64,000 nucleotides of DNA. Origin: Isosphaera pallida ATCC 43644 (GTDB lineage: Bacteria; Planctomycetota; Planctomycetia; Isosphaerales; Isosphaeraceae). Position numbers and translations under genes: made by a program. The notes under the pieces were generated by a model that saw nothing but the letters and a program-made list of their open reading frames with translations, did not search any database and was not told the origin of the DNA. How positions within the stretch are numbered: the stretch's first letter is position 1; each line of letters starts with the position of its first letter. Below, in pieces: positions 26,526 to 36,237 of the stretch. The DNA lies in NCBI RefSeq assembly GCF_000186345.1, contig NC_014962.1, forward strand, positions 4,182,450 through 4,246,449, given 5' to 3'.

Positions 26526-27863
26526 ATGGAGAGGCAAACCTTCGGATCGCGTCGCATGACGCATTCCCCCAACTCGCCTCGCCCCTTCGCGTCCCCGCTT
26601 CGGATTGACCCGTCGCCGATGAGCGTTCCGACCCATCCGGCCTGTCTTGCCCGCTCCGCCCGCGCCGCCGAATTGATCGCGCGCCGCCAGTTAGTTCGAG
26701 CACGCACCCTCGCCATTCTAGAGATCGTCGATTCGTCCGATCGGCTTGGTCAGATTCACCCCGACTTCAGCCCGATCCGCTGGCATTGGGGTCACCTGAT
26801 CGTTTACGAAGCCCATTGGGTGTTGCGAGTCGCCGGCGGCCTCGATCCAGGACGCGACGAGTGGAACCACGCCTTTGACCCTCGCCACACCGCCAAAGCT
26901 GACCGCGTTCACCTGCCCGACGAAACCACCCTCTTCGACTATGCTCAACAGGTCGATCAGCGAATCGCCGACCTACTCGACCGTTGGTCCGCCGGCACAG
27001 TCACCTCGCCCCTTTTGGAAAACGGCTACATTCTTGATCTTGTCCGTGAGCACGAATGTCAACATCAAGAAATCATGCTGATGTTGATCGCGCTTTTGCC
27101 ACCCAACCGCAAAACCCGACCCGCCTCCTGGTCGGAGGCTCCGACCATTCTGACTCCCCAGGACCGTTTCGACTGGGTCGAGTTTCCCGGCGGTTCGTTC
27201 CTTCAAGGCGATTCCAGCAAGTCCTTCGCCTGGGACAACGAGCGCCCCGCGCATGAGGCGACAGTCCCTTGCCCTTTCGCCCTGGCCCGCCAGCCGGTAT
27301 CGGAATCCCTCTACGCAGCGTTTCTGGAGGATGACGGTTACCAGCGTCCCGAGTTCTGGAGCGCGGAGGGTTGGCGTTGGCGAGACGCAGCGCATGTCAT
27401 AGGCCCAGCCCGCTGGCTGCCCCCCAACTCCCCCTCCAACCCCTCTCTGACTTGGTGGGTCCGCGACCTGTTCGAAGATCGCCCTCTTCGCCCTGATCGC
27501 CCGGTCGTCGGCCTGTCCAAACACGAGGCCGAGGCCTTCGCCCGCTGGGCCGGCGTCCGTCTGCCCACCGAATCCGAATGGGAAGGGGCCGCGCGTCGGA
27601 CCGACTTGCGTTCCAACCAACCTGGCTTGGAGGCGCTCGGAGCCGTCTGGGAGTGGACGGCCTCCCCTTTCGCACCTTATCCTGGCTTCCAGCCGTATCC
27701 CTATGAAGGGTACTCGCAAGCTTGGTTCGATCATCGCCACTTCGTCCTGCGTGGCGGTTCGTGGGCGACTCATCCCGACCTGCTTCGCCCAAGTTTCCGC
27801 AACTGGTATCAGCCGGAGGTTCGTCAAGCCCTCTCGGGTCTGCGACCCGCTCGGCTCGATTGA
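26526..27863 (+). CDS. egtB: EgtB-like non-haem iron sulfoxide synthase (DinB + FGE-sulfatase domains)
   Basis: A protein of up to 445 aa with the EgtB/OvoA/SenA architecture: an N-terminal DinB-like four-helix domain (about 45-200) and a C-terminal formylglycine-generating-enzyme-type lectin fold (about 215-445). The three iron ligands are visible: His90 (IRWHWGHL) plus the HX3HXE motif His176, His180 with Glu182 (EHECQHQE). EgtB joins a thiol to trimethylhistidine in ergothioneine synthesis. The C-terminal part has RLPTESEWEGAAR, GAVWEWTAS and LRGGSWATH. No EgtD methyltransferase is in the window, so the substrate (ergothioneine, ovothiol or selenoneine type) is open. Three ATGs (26526, 26556, 26619) compete and none has a clear ribosome site. 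Confidence 0.85.
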   Translation: MERQTFGSRRMTHSPNSPRPFASPLRIDPSPMSVPTHPACLARSARAAELIARRQLVRARTLAILEIVDSSDRLGQIHPDFSPIRWHWGHLIVYEAHWVLRVAGGLDPGRDEWNHAFDPRHTAKADRVHLPDETTLFDYAQQVDQRIADLLDRWSAGTVTSPLLENGYILDLVREHECQHQEIMLMLIALLPPNRKTRPASWSEAPTILTPQDRFDWVEFPGGSFLQGDSSKSFAWDNERPAHEATVPCPFALARQPVSESLYAAFLEDDGYQRPEFWSAEGWRWRDAAHVIGPARWLPPNSPSNPSLTWWVRDLFEDRPLRPDRPVVGLSKHEAEAFARWAGVRLPTESEWEGAARRTDLRSNQPGLEALGAVWEWTASPFAPYPGFQPYPYEGYSQAWFDHRHFVLRGGSWATHPDLLRPSFRNWYQPEVRQALSGLRPARLD

Positions 27864-28021
27864 CACCCAACGCGCGACGCGCACGTAACCATGACGAAGT
27901 CTGTGTCGCGCCGAAGTCCATGTCACGCCATTGTCAAACACACAACCCCGTCGGTTCCCATCCATTTGGTTCTCGAAGACCTTGGGTGAGCAACGATTTC
28001 GCCCGTTGAAGGACCTCCGCT

Positions 28022-29509
28022 ATGAGCCCCCTCTCCAACGCCCCGGTCGCCTCCCACCAAAGTGAGATCGTCGCCGAACGTCGCATGTGGATCGATGGCC
28101 AGTGGCGGGAGGCGATCGACGGAGGCACTCTGGCGATCCTCAACCCGGCCGACGAATCGACCCTCGCCGAGGTGGCGTTCGGCGGCAAGGCCGACGCGCT
28201 GGCGGCGATCGACGCGGCCGCCCGGGCCTTTGTTGCCTGGCGGGCAACTTCGGCCTACGAGCGCGCCAAACTGCTGAAAACCACCGCCGACCTGATGCGG
28301 CAACGCGCTGACCGCCTGGCCCGCACCTTAACCTCTGAACAGGGCAAACCACTCCCCGAGGCCCGCGGCGAGGTGCTGCACGCCGCCGACACCTTCGAAT
28401 GGTTCGCCGAAGAAGGCAAGCGGGCCTACGGACGGATCATTCCCCCGACCACCATGAACCGCCGCCATCAGGTTCTTCGCCACCCGGTCGGCGTGGTCGG
28501 CACCATCACCCCCTGGAACTTTCCCGCCGCCCTGCCCTCCCGCAAGATTGCCCCCGCTCTGGCCGCGGGTTGCACCGTGGTCTGCCGCCCCGCTGACCAA
28601 ACCCCCCTGACACTCATTGGCATGATCGAATGTCTGATCGACGCCGGAGCGCCCCCCGGCGTGGTCAACCTCGTCATGGGCACGGCCCCCGAGATCGCCG
28701 ACGCCTATTTCGAGCATCCCGCCGTTCGAAAAATCAGCTTCACCGGCAGCACCGCCGTTGGCAAGCAACTCATTCGCAAATCAGCCGACCAAGTCAAACG
28801 TCTCAGCCTGGAACTGGGCGGCCATGCTCCCCTGATCGTCTTCCCCGACGCCGACCCCGCCCAGGTCGCTCAACTCGCGGTGCTGGGCAAATTCCGCAAC
28901 AACGGTCAGGTCTGCGTCGCCCCCTCGCGGTTTTACATCCACGACCGCATCGCCGCCGACTTCACCGAGGCGGCCGTCGAACTGACCCGCAACCTCAAAC
29001 TCGGTCCCGGACTGGCCGAAGGGGTCCAAGTCGGCCCAATGTTCGACGCCCGGGGACTCGACAAAGCCCAACGCCTAGTGGAGGAGGCCAAGGCCAAAGG
29101 GGCCGTGGTTTTGACCGGCGGCACCCGCTCCCAACGCTTTGAACGCGGCTTCTTCTTCGAGCCGACCGTTCTCCGGAACGTCACCCCTGACATGGCTCTG
29201 ATGCGTGAGGAACCGTTCGCGCCGGTCATGCCACTGCTCTCGTTCGACCGCCTCGAAGAGGTACTCGCTCAGGCCAACGCCACCCCCTACGGCCTGGCCG
29301 CCTACGTCTTCACTCAGGATCTCACCACGGCCACCCGCATGGCCGAAGGACTCGAAGCCGGCATTGTGGCAATCAACGACCCGGTCCCCGCCACGCCCCA
29401 ATGCCCCTTCGGCGGCATGAAGGAATCCGGTCTGGGCCGCGAACTCGGCCAGGAGGGGCTAGACTCTTACTTCGAAACCAAGTACGTCTCAATCGGCCTG
29501 CGGAGCTAA
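28022..29509 (+). CDS. aldehyde dehydrogenase, succinate-semialdehyde-dehydrogenase-like
   Basis: A 495-aa NAD(P)-dependent aldehyde dehydrogenase of standard length. Key residues are the cofactor segment TPWNFPAALPSRKIAPALAA, the catalytic base Glu in LELGGHAP (about 264) and nucleophile Cys298 in NNGQVCVAPSR. The C-terminal PFGGMKESGLGRELG motif is intact. Overall it resembles the SSADH/GabD group, where the product is succinate. No GABA transaminase is nearby, so the substrate is uncertain. An ATG start after GAAGGACC gives a good ribosome site. The gene lies between the EgtB-like enzyme and the lipid kinase on the same strand. Confidence 0.92.
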   Translation: MSPLSNAPVASHQSEIVAERRMWIDGQWREAIDGGTLAILNPADESTLAEVAFGGKADALAAIDAAARAFVAWRATSAYERAKLLKTTADLMRQRADRLARTLTSEQGKPLPEARGEVLHAADTFEWFAEEGKRAYGRIIPPTTMNRRHQVLRHPVGVVGTITPWNFPAALPSRKIAPALAAGCTVVCRPADQTPLTLIGMIECLIDAGAPPGVVNLVMGTAPEIADAYFEHPAVRKISFTGSTAVGKQLIRKSADQVKRLSLELGGHAPLIVFPDADPAQVAQLAVLGKFRNNGQVCVAPSRFYIHDRIAADFTEAAVELTRNLKLGPGLAEGVQVGPMFDARGLDKAQRLVEEAKAKGAVVLTGGTRSQRFERGFFFEPTVLRNVTPDMALMREEPFAPVMPLLSFDRLEEVLAQANATPYGLAAYVFTQDLTTATRMAEGLEAGIVAINDPVPATPQCPFGGMKESGLGRELGQEGLDSYFETKYVSIGLRS

Positions 29510-29634
29510 GTTCTTCTCCAGCCCAGACTTCCCCTCTCTGTTCCCAACTAGATCGGCGGCGAACCCACCCGTCTCCATGAACACGGTCCCTTGCCGACCT
29601 CTCCCGTCGAATCCACCCGGTTCATCCTCAAGAC

Positions 29635-30624
29635 ATGTCCACCAGCACCCCGTTGTCCAATTCGGACACTCCCGCCGCGCCCTCGTTCGAGCCGCTGGGC
29701 GCGGGGAACAAGCTTCCCGGCGATTCGGGGGTGTTCGTGATCCTCAACCCAGTCGCCGGCTCGATGAAAACCGACTTGTTGCGAACCGCCCTCAACGAAA
29801 CCTTCGCCTCCCGCGGCATCGTTCCCACGATCCATCTCACCCGTCCCGAGGACAACCTCAGACAACTCGTGACCCAGGCGCTGGAACAAGGTCATGATCT
29901 GATCGTGGCCGCAGGAGGGGACGGCACGATCGCGGCCGTGGCCGACGCGCTAGTGAACCGCCGCGCCGCCTCCGGCGTCACGCCCACCTTGGGCATCATC
30001 GCTACCGGAACGGCCAACGTGTTGGCACGCGAACTTGGCCTGCCGTTGGATCCTCTGGCTGCAGCGCGTCTGTTGGCACACCCCAAGGGTCGTCGCGCCT
30101 TGGATGTCATGAGAGTCCAAGACCGCCACTTCGTCGTGCAAATCGGCCTGGGTCTCGACGCCTTGATGATCCGCGACACCCCCCGCACCCACAAACGCCG
30201 CTGGGGTCGCCTGGCCTACCTTCTCGTGGGCCTGAGCCATCTGATTGGCTTCCGAGTCCATCGCTTCCAACTCTGGATCGACGACCAACCCCGCTACACC
30301 AAGCGGGGTCTGCAACTGGTCGTCGCCAATAGCGGCACGCTTGGCCAGGAAGGTTTTCACTGGGGCCCGAACATTTCACCCGATGACGGTGTCCTTAATG
30401 TGTGCCTCGTTGGCGCGCGAACCTGGCGGCACCTCTTGGACGTGGCCTGGGCCTTCTTCCGCGGCCGCGCCCACCACCACCGCCGTATCCACCACTTCGA
30501 GGCCCGACGCCGAATCACTCTGGACTCCCGCCCCCGCCTGCCAGTCCAGGCTGACGGCGAAGTGATCGGCACCACTCCCTTGACTATCGAATTGGTCCCC
30601 CGCGCTCTTGCGGTCCTCTGCTGA
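29635..30624 (+). CDS. diacylglycerol/lipid kinase family protein
   Basis: A 329-aa kinase of the DagK/YegS/sphingosine kinase superfamily, which phosphorylates a lipid hydroxyl with ATP. Motifs are NPVAG (38-42), the nucleotide-binding GGDGT (94-98), TGTANVLARELGLP and the C-terminal VQADGEV. The first 30 residues are a disordered extension. The family length is about 290-330 aa. The lipid substrate is not readable from sequence. It is followed by a tRNA gene. Confidence 0.9.
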   Translation: MSTSTPLSNSDTPAAPSFEPLGAGNKLPGDSGVFVILNPVAGSMKTDLLRTALNETFASRGIVPTIHLTRPEDNLRQLVTQALEQGHDLIVAAGGDGTIAAVADALVNRRAASGVTPTLGIIATGTANVLARELGLPLDPLAAARLLAHPKGRRALDVMRVQDRHFVVQIGLGLDALMIRDTPRTHKRRWGRLAYLLVGLSHLIGFRVHRFQLWIDDQPRYTKRGLQLVVANSGTLGQEGFHWGPNISPDDGVLNVCLVGARTWRHLLDVAWAFFRGRAHHHRRIHHFEARRRITLDSRPRLPVQADGEVIGTTPLTIELVPRALAVLC

Positions 30625-30740
30625 ATCAGGGTCACCCCGCCCTACTCGCCCCAAGGAATCCCCACTCACCCCTTTTCCAACCACCCCGTTTCTGGTATCA
30701 TTCCAACGTCGTGAATGACACCCAACCACCATATCCCACG

Positions 30741-30814
<74 letters not shown>

Positions 30815-31047
30815 TTCCTTATGCCAAAACCCTGCATCTCGTCTTCGTGAATCCCTCGTTGTTGTGGGATTCGCCCCAGCCAAAGATTCCCAACCGGGAA
30901 TCTCTGACTGAGGCCGCCTTTTTATATTGCAGCGACTTCGGCTGCAGATACTTGGGATACAAGGCCGCCGAGGGAATCCGCTGGGTCTGAGAACACCGCA
31001 TCACCGATTCTGAGCAATGGAAATCATAATGGTGTTCTTTTTTAACA
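30815..31047. other. lower-GC patch with hairpins downstream of tRNA-Arg
   Basis: This stretch is clearly richer in A and T than its surroundings. It holds an 8-bp perfect hairpin (30884-30891 with 30896-30903, AACC loop), then a T-rich run (30919-30923) and a second hairpin around 30928-30947 (TGCAGC/GCTGCA arms). Either could end the tRNA transcript. A minus-strand frame of about 60 codons exists here but matches nothing I know. The composition suggests acquired DNA. Confidence 0.5.
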
Positions 31048-31337
31048 ATGAGTTTGATATTTCTGCTCCTTGATCCTAAAATTAAGGTCCGCTCAAAAGA
31101 ACGCCTGATACGTGCCCCGAGTTGGATCCACGAACTCTCTCCTCTCTCCGCCCTCTATGACATCAAGCCCGCCAGCCTCATCGGCGAAGGACGGATTTAT
31201 GGTGGGGCGGACTCTACAAGCTGGAGCCAGAGGAACTCAGCTCTCGTTCAGCGCACCCCATTCTCGAAGCGATCGGGCATCCCATATCCAAACCCAGCGT
31301 GTTCAAGGTCTCTTGTTCACGTCTATATGATCTTTGA
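31048..31337 (+). pseudogene. frameshifted C-terminal remnant of an adenine-specific DNA methyltransferase
   Basis: Two frames join across the G-rich run at 31201-31210. The first encodes ALYDIKPASLIGEGRIYGG and the second continues GGLYKLEPEELSSRSAHPIL... to a stop at 31335-31337. Placed together they resemble the 'RIYGGGLYKLEPKEL' block common near the C-terminus of N6-adenine DNA methylases of restriction systems. The catalytic half (NPPY region) is absent, so this is a decayed fragment. The assignment rests on one motif and the frameshift reading, so it is moderate at best. Its place next to a tRNA and within lower-GC DNA supports an old insertion. Confidence 0.45.
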
Positions 31338-31362
31338 ACAGACTTGTCTTGCAAGCGTCTCC

Positions 31363-31992
31363 TTAGTTGAGCGAGGGATCGGGTCCCACCCGGCGGGGAC
31401 GCTCGAACTGGAAGCCGGAGTCGTCGGCCTCCTCGGTCGAGGCGGGATCGGTCTGAAAAAGTTCGGCGCGGGGACCGGAGGCGTTGACGTGGGATTGAGA
31501 AAAGGCCAATGACTCACTCGTTGATGAGGTTTTCCGATCCTCGCCAGCGACCCGGGGACCAATCATCGCGCGTTGCATCTCCTCCAACATGCGTCGGCGT
31601 TCCGCCATTAAGACCGCCAGATGGCGTCGCGCGAACCGCAGGTTGGCCAACCAATCCAACCCGGCCACGAACAGCAACGAGAGACACAACAGGGTGTTGA
31701 GAACCCAGATCGCCAGGAAGACCCCGTTGGGAGCGCGGTCGTGCGCAGGAGGAACCACCAATCCCGCCGCGACTCCTAGTCCCAAACAGCCCATCAGCAC
31801 GAGACCGGTGATCCGTCGGCGATCCTGACCGGCGAAGTGGCGGCGATCCTCCGGCGACAGATCGTCCTGAAGCGCCCGGCGTGCCCGTTCGCGTAGGACC
31901 ATCCAGGCTAATCCGGCGACCGCCACCCCCACACCCAGAGGCAGCACCACCACCGCCGATCCCAACAAACCGCCTTGAAGCAGCAGGGTCAT
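31363..31992 (-). CDS. three-helix membrane protein of unknown function
   Basis: A 209-aa protein not recognised as a known family. Predicted membrane segments are at about 9-33 (GSAVVVLPLGVGVAVAGLAW), 62-80 (ITGLVLMGCLGLGVAAGLVV) and 91-110 (FLAIWVLNTLLCLSLLFVAG). The loop between the first two is basic, and the C-terminal 80 residues are charged and Ser-rich and probably cytoplasmic. A GAGG site precedes the ATG. It lies 110 bp downstream of the GH38-like gene on the same strand and could be co-transcribed with it. Confidence 0.7.
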   Translation of the reverse strand: MTLLLQGGLLGSAVVVLPLGVGVAVAGLAWMVLRERARRALQDDLSPEDRRHFAGQDRRRITGLVLMGCLGLGVAAGLVVPPAHDRAPNGVFLAIWVLNTLLCLSLLFVAGLDWLANLRFARRHLAVLMAERRRMLEEMQRAMIGPRVAGEDRKTSSTSESLAFSQSHVNASGPRAELFQTDPASTEEADDSGFQFERPRRVGPDPSLN

Positions 31993-32101
31993 GGAGGCAA
32001 ACCTCGCAATCGAGTTGAGGGGGGAGGGGAGGAAGCGGGCGGATCGAGTGGGAGGGAGGCCAAACCCGTCATGGTCGGGTCAAGCGCATCCTGGCGTGGC
32101 T

Positions 32102-35100
32102 TCACTCGGCGGCCAGGGTAACATCCAAGCGGGTGAGTTCATGCGGGGTGAAATCGACCAGAACTGAGTCGCCGTCGATGGTGGCATCCACCATCGTTTG
32201 TTCGAGGAAGTCAGTCTGGCGCGCCCAAACGGGGTCGCGGAAGAAGTGGATTTTGCAGCGTCCGGGACGTCCGGCGGTTTCGATCAAGTGGAGGGCCAAG
32301 CCCCAACCCCGACCATCCCCCGAGCGTCCCGAAGCGAGGTGTTCCAAACGGGTAACCGCGACGTGGGGCGAATCGACCCTCACCAGCCAGCCGGTCGGCC
32401 CCGAGGCGGGCGGTCCTCCCAGAATCGGCACTGCCAGGCCGGGCGCGAAGGCGTCCACCGCTGCGGCGTGCAGGTCACTCGGGTTGAGGACCACGGCCAG
32501 GTTGAAAATGCGGGTCTGTTCTGCCCCGGCCACCAAAAGGGTGTCGAGCATCCGCCCCCCCTTGCGTTGGTGGTAGGGCAAACCGCCGGTGAGCAAACCC
32601 ACCTCGCGGTGGCGAACCTCCACCAACAGCCCTTCGGACGTCTCCGGACGACGCGACTGAGTCTCGAACAGAGCGTGACGGTGCAGACGATGTAGCGCTG
32701 CCGCTTCGTCGGGCCAGGCCCAGCGACAGGCCACGAAGTCGGTCCACGGGTTGCTTGAACGCGACCCCAGGCGAGCCTCAAAATCGCCGTCGAGTTGCTC
32801 CAGGCGAATCTCAATCTCCACCCGGGTTTGTCCAGCATAAAGCCGATAGGTCTGGCGGAACCGCGCCAAAGCGCAGCCCTTGTCGTCATCCAGGGTACCC
32901 TCAGTCCACGCTTGAACCAGGGCCGGACCGGCGTAATCGACGTCATGCCGCAACTTGACCATCCGCGTGGCGTCTTGGCCATCCTTGACCGCGACCAGAC
33001 GCTGGGCCAATCGCGGAGTCGATTCGTCGGCAGCGCGGATCGACCTCAACCCACCCGTCGTTTTGTCGATCTCGACACGAATCAAACCATTCGAAAGTGT
33101 CATGTCCGAGAACGAAAGGATTCCCAGGGGAGCGGGAGGGGCTTCGAGAGGCGAGGAGGCCGGAACATAAGCGAAGCCGAAGCCGGCGACCTCAACAACT
33201 CCCCGCACACCGGTCTCGGTGAGTTGGGCAGCCAACAGAGGACCGGAAGGTTTGAGGTCGGGGGCGGCCTCAGGCAAGGAGACCACCACCCGACGGGTCC
33301 GCCCGGTTGGGTTGAGGACTAGGTAGCCCTCAGGTCGAACCCGCGGGGCTGCCACCCTGGCGGGGTCGCCGAGGATCACCGCGGCCAGCGCGGTCGCGGC
33401 GGCTTGCGCTAGGTCGCCCGGCGGAGGCAAAGCGGCGGCTCCCTCGGGCGCGACCGGGCCGGCTCCCATCGAGGCTTCCAGGCGATCCTCGGCGGCGGTC
33501 AGAAGACCGGCCGTGACGTTGAGCGGCTCGCCGGCGCGGTTCGATTCGGTGACGAACGCGGACGGGTCAAAGGCCCCTCCGCCGCCCTGAAGCGCCAGGC
33601 GAAGCGCCACGGCGGCCGCGGCGGAATCCAACGCCATGCGGTCGCGCTGATGAGCGACCCAACGGCTGATTGGGTGACCCTCTCCACGCCTGACCGCCTG
33701 ACTCAACCAGGGTGAAAGGAATTGGTCGGGATGGGGATGGAAGCCGTCATAGGGCCGGTCGGTGTAGTGGAAGAAGTCGCCCACGGTGACCCAGCGGGCC
33801 AAGACCGGCGAGTAGGAGGCGATCCGTCGCGCTTCGTGATACCAGGCGGCCACCGGTTCGGGCCAGTGGGCCAGCAGCACCACCGCCGAGCCGTCGAGGT
33901 TCATGGATTTGCCCAAACGCCAGGGCAAACGGCGTCCGGCGGCTTCGCGGTCGGCCCGGTCGGGTGTGCGAAATAGGCATTCCAACGATGAACCATCGCC
34001 ATCGTCCCACAGACGTTTGACTTCGGCCGCGGTGGGAAACACGCCTTCGTCCAAACACCACCCCAACGCAAAGCGGAAGCCCAGTTTAGCGGTGATCGCC
34101 GCCATGCCAGGGCTGAGTCCAAAACGGCGCCGTGCCAAGGTTTCAACGGTGCGTTCGTCCAAGTGAGTCCGATAGGCGTCGGCCGCCCGGCGATATTGCC
34201 AAAGGACCGACTCCAACGGCATGAACGCCTCTTCAAGTTCCTCTAGCGGACCGCCGATCAGGTCGAGACGGCCTAGGCTGACCGCTTCGCGGATCGTTTC
34301 CAGCAGGGCGGGATGGCGTTGGCCAAGGGTCTCCACGGCGCGTCCGGTGGCCATCAGCGTTGTGGCTGGACCTTCGCGCAGCAGTGCGTGCAGACTTTCG
34401 GGCGGGGTTGAGTCCTCCAGCAAGGTCAGGTCGATCAAGTAGGCATCCATGGGATAGAATCGCTCGCGCGCCTGAGTGAGCAGCTCGAAGGCAGCGCGAA
34501 GGCGTCCCGTGGCAGTGGGCCAATCCCCTTCGAGCCAGGCGCGGGCTCCTTTGAGGGTTTCACGATCGAAGGCGTCGCGATCCAGGGTCTCGCCATGGCC
34601 GACGGCGCGGGTGAGTTCCTCGAGTTGGAAGCGAGCCGTCCCCAGCGCGAGGAAGTCGCCGGCGAGTTTGAGACCTTCGGGGTCGTCGGGGTCGGGCGAT
34701 TCGGCTCGTTCGGGGGCGAGGCGTTCTAAGAGGCGGCGGATCGTGGCGCGGCGCCCCAAATCGGCCTCAACGACCGGCACGCCGAGGTCGGCGGCGGCCG
34801 TCAAATGGCCAGAGGGGAGGCGATCCAGACAGCCATGCACGACCAGACGGATGGTGTCCAGTTCGGGAGGCGCGGGGGCCTCAGCCGGCTCGAAGTCGGG
34901 GGTGACGCCGCAGGATCCCAGAACCGCCGGGTGGAAGGGTGAACTTGCGGCGACCCAGACGCCGCGGGCCAGGCGTTCGGAGCGTTCCAGCAACCACGGC
35001 TCGTTTTCGGGGTCGTTGGGGGGCGGTTCGGTCCCAAGGTCGGGGATTGCCACGACCACCCGACGGCGGTTGAGCGGGCCGGTCGCGGGGTCACTCAGGC

Positions 35101-35188
35101 TCCTGGACGCGGCTTCAGACGCGGATGCGGCTGAGGCGTTCGCGTCGGGTCGGGGGTCGGATTCAGAGGCAACCGACGGGTCGGACAT
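32102..35188 (-). CDS. large GH38 (alpha-mannosidase)-like protein
   Basis: A 1028-aa protein. After a disordered 45-residue N-terminus comes a region resembling the GH38 (beta/alpha)7 domain (about 245-480: MDAYLIDLTLLED, AVSLGRLDLIGGPLEELEEAF, ITAKLGFRFALGWCLDEG). The C-terminal beta-sandwich of GH38 follows (about 690-1025: LSNGLIRVEIDKTTGGLRSI). No signal peptide is seen. The block that should hold the catalytic nucleophile Asp reads LARRRFGLSPGMAAI, without Asp, so normal retaining mannosidase activity is doubtful. The gene starts 4 bp after the YceH-family gene stop, so they form an operon. The fold call is moderate and the function unknown. Confidence 0.72.
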   Translation of the reverse strand: MSDPSVASESDPRPDANASAASASEAASRSLSDPATGPLNRRRVVVAIPDLGTEPPPNDPENEPWLLERSERLARGVWVAASSPFHPAVLGSCGVTPDFEPAEAPAPPELDTIRLVVHGCLDRLPSGHLTAAADLGVPVVEADLGRRATIRRLLERLAPERAESPDPDDPEGLKLAGDFLALGTARFQLEELTRAVGHGETLDRDAFDRETLKGARAWLEGDWPTATGRLRAAFELLTQARERFYPMDAYLIDLTLLEDSTPPESLHALLREGPATTLMATGRAVETLGQRHPALLETIREAVSLGRLDLIGGPLEELEEAFMPLESVLWQYRRAADAYRTHLDERTVETLARRRFGLSPGMAAITAKLGFRFALGWCLDEGVFPTAAEVKRLWDDGDGSSLECLFRTPDRADREAAGRRLPWRLGKSMNLDGSAVVLLAHWPEPVAAWYHEARRIASYSPVLARWVTVGDFFHYTDRPYDGFHPHPDQFLSPWLSQAVRRGEGHPISRWVAHQRDRMALDSAAAAVALRLALQGGGGAFDPSAFVTESNRAGEPLNVTAGLLTAAEDRLEASMGAGPVAPEGAAALPPPGDLAQAAATALAAVILGDPARVAAPRVRPEGYLVLNPTGRTRRVVVSLPEAAPDLKPSGPLLAAQLTETGVRGVVEVAGFGFAYVPASSPLEAPPAPLGILSFSDMTLSNGLIRVEIDKTTGGLRSIRAADESTPRLAQRLVAVKDGQDATRMVKLRHDVDYAGPALVQAWTEGTLDDDKGCALARFRQTYRLYAGQTRVEIEIRLEQLDGDFEARLGSRSSNPWTDFVACRWAWPDEAAALHRLHRHALFETQSRRPETSEGLLVEVRHREVGLLTGGLPYHQRKGGRMLDTLLVAGAEQTRIFNLAVVLNPSDLHAAAVDAFAPGLAVPILGGPPASGPTGWLVRVDSPHVAVTRLEHLASGRSGDGRGWGLALHLIETAGRPGRCKIHFFRDPVWARQTDFLEQTMVDATIDGDSVLVDFTPHELTRLDVTLAAE

Positions 35189-35192
35189 GCGA

Positions 35193-36014
35193 TCAGGCTC
35201 CCAACGCCGTTTTCAACGCGGCAAACTCGGCTTGAAGGCGGGCCACCTCGGCGCGGAGCGTTTCCAGTTGGGCTCGGAGGACGGCGATCTCCCGACGCGC
35301 TTCGGCCAGTTCCGTGGGATCAGCCGACCCAGCCAGGACCGGGGTGACCGAGGGATGGGGCGGTGCCGTCGAAATATAAGCCGGTGCGGTTTGGGTCGGG
35401 GTTGGTGTCGAAGGCGAAGGTTCGGCGGGAAAGTCGCGTGTGACCTGAAGACGCACCCGCTCCCATTCGTCGGGGGGATACAGACCGTGGGTAACCACCA
35501 CACCCCGTTTTTGACCCTCGGGACTGAGCGAGACGACCAGACCGCGTTCGATCAGGCCGGCCAGCAGCGTTTGCAACTCGGTCAGGTCAGCGATAGGGTC
35601 GCGCTCGAGCATCCGGTTGGCCCGCGCCCGCAGGTCGCCCTCGGTCTGAGGACCACGCAGCAGCAACTCGGCGATCACCGCAATTTGTGGCGAGGTGACA
35701 CCCAGCTTCTCGTACAGAGTGTGTTTGAATCGAGGCACCCGGCCCGTCGAGGAATCGACCTGGATCACGAGCCCACGGGCCCGCAGCCGATCCAGCGTCT
35801 CTTCAACCTCGTCCTGGTCGTAATTGGTGAGCGGGATGCGGTTGGTTTTTTGGTTGCAGCCGGTCGTCAGGGCGGCCAACGTGAGGGGGTAGGCGTCGGG
35901 AGTGGTCTTGGCCTTTTCGACCAGCACTCCCAACACCCGGCGCTCCGGCGGTGACAGGGTTGGCCATGAGGGTTGAGGGCGGCCGGACGACGGCGGCGAA
36001 ACGACGGATGACAT
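35193..36014 (-). CDS. YceH/DUF480 family winged-helix protein with C-terminal coiled coil
   Basis: A 273-aa protein. The DUF480 (UPF0502) core spans about 20-185 with the signature LSPPERRVLGVLVEKAKTTPDAYPLT..., containing VEKAKTTPD, CNQKTNR and LLRGPQTEGDLRAR, and forms two winged-helix domains. The C-terminus adds a Pro/Thr-rich linker and a heptad-rich coiled coil (ARREIAVLRAQLETLRAEVA). The ATG was chosen for the conserved start and GGAG upstream; a longer frame exists without support. The core function is not established. It is the first gene of a two-gene operon with the GH38-like protein. Confidence 0.88.
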   Translation of the reverse strand: MSSVVSPPSSGRPQPSWPTLSPPERRVLGVLVEKAKTTPDAYPLTLAALTTGCNQKTNRIPLTNYDQDEVEETLDRLRARGLVIQVDSSTGRVPRFKHTLYEKLGVTSPQIAVIAELLLRGPQTEGDLRARANRMLERDPIADLTELQTLLAGLIERGLVVSLSPEGQKRGVVVTHGLYPPDEWERVRLQVTRDFPAEPSPSTPTPTQTAPAYISTAPPHPSVTPVLAGSADPTELAEARREIAVLRAQLETLRAEVARLQAEFAALKTALGA

Positions 36015-36237
36015 CGAGCGGGACTCTCCAAGGGGACCGGACCATCCGATCCTCCTCATCCTCGCCCCGCGTGCTGCGCAACTCAATCGGAGACGAACTC
36101 GATGAACCCGATTCGGAGCCGCCGGGCTCCAATTCCCTTCACCGATTCCCTCCGAGTAAGCCCGCAAGCTCGGAGTTGGTCACCAACCGAGGCGGGACAG
36201 CATCCAGATCATCTCATCAAATCCAATCCAATCTAGC

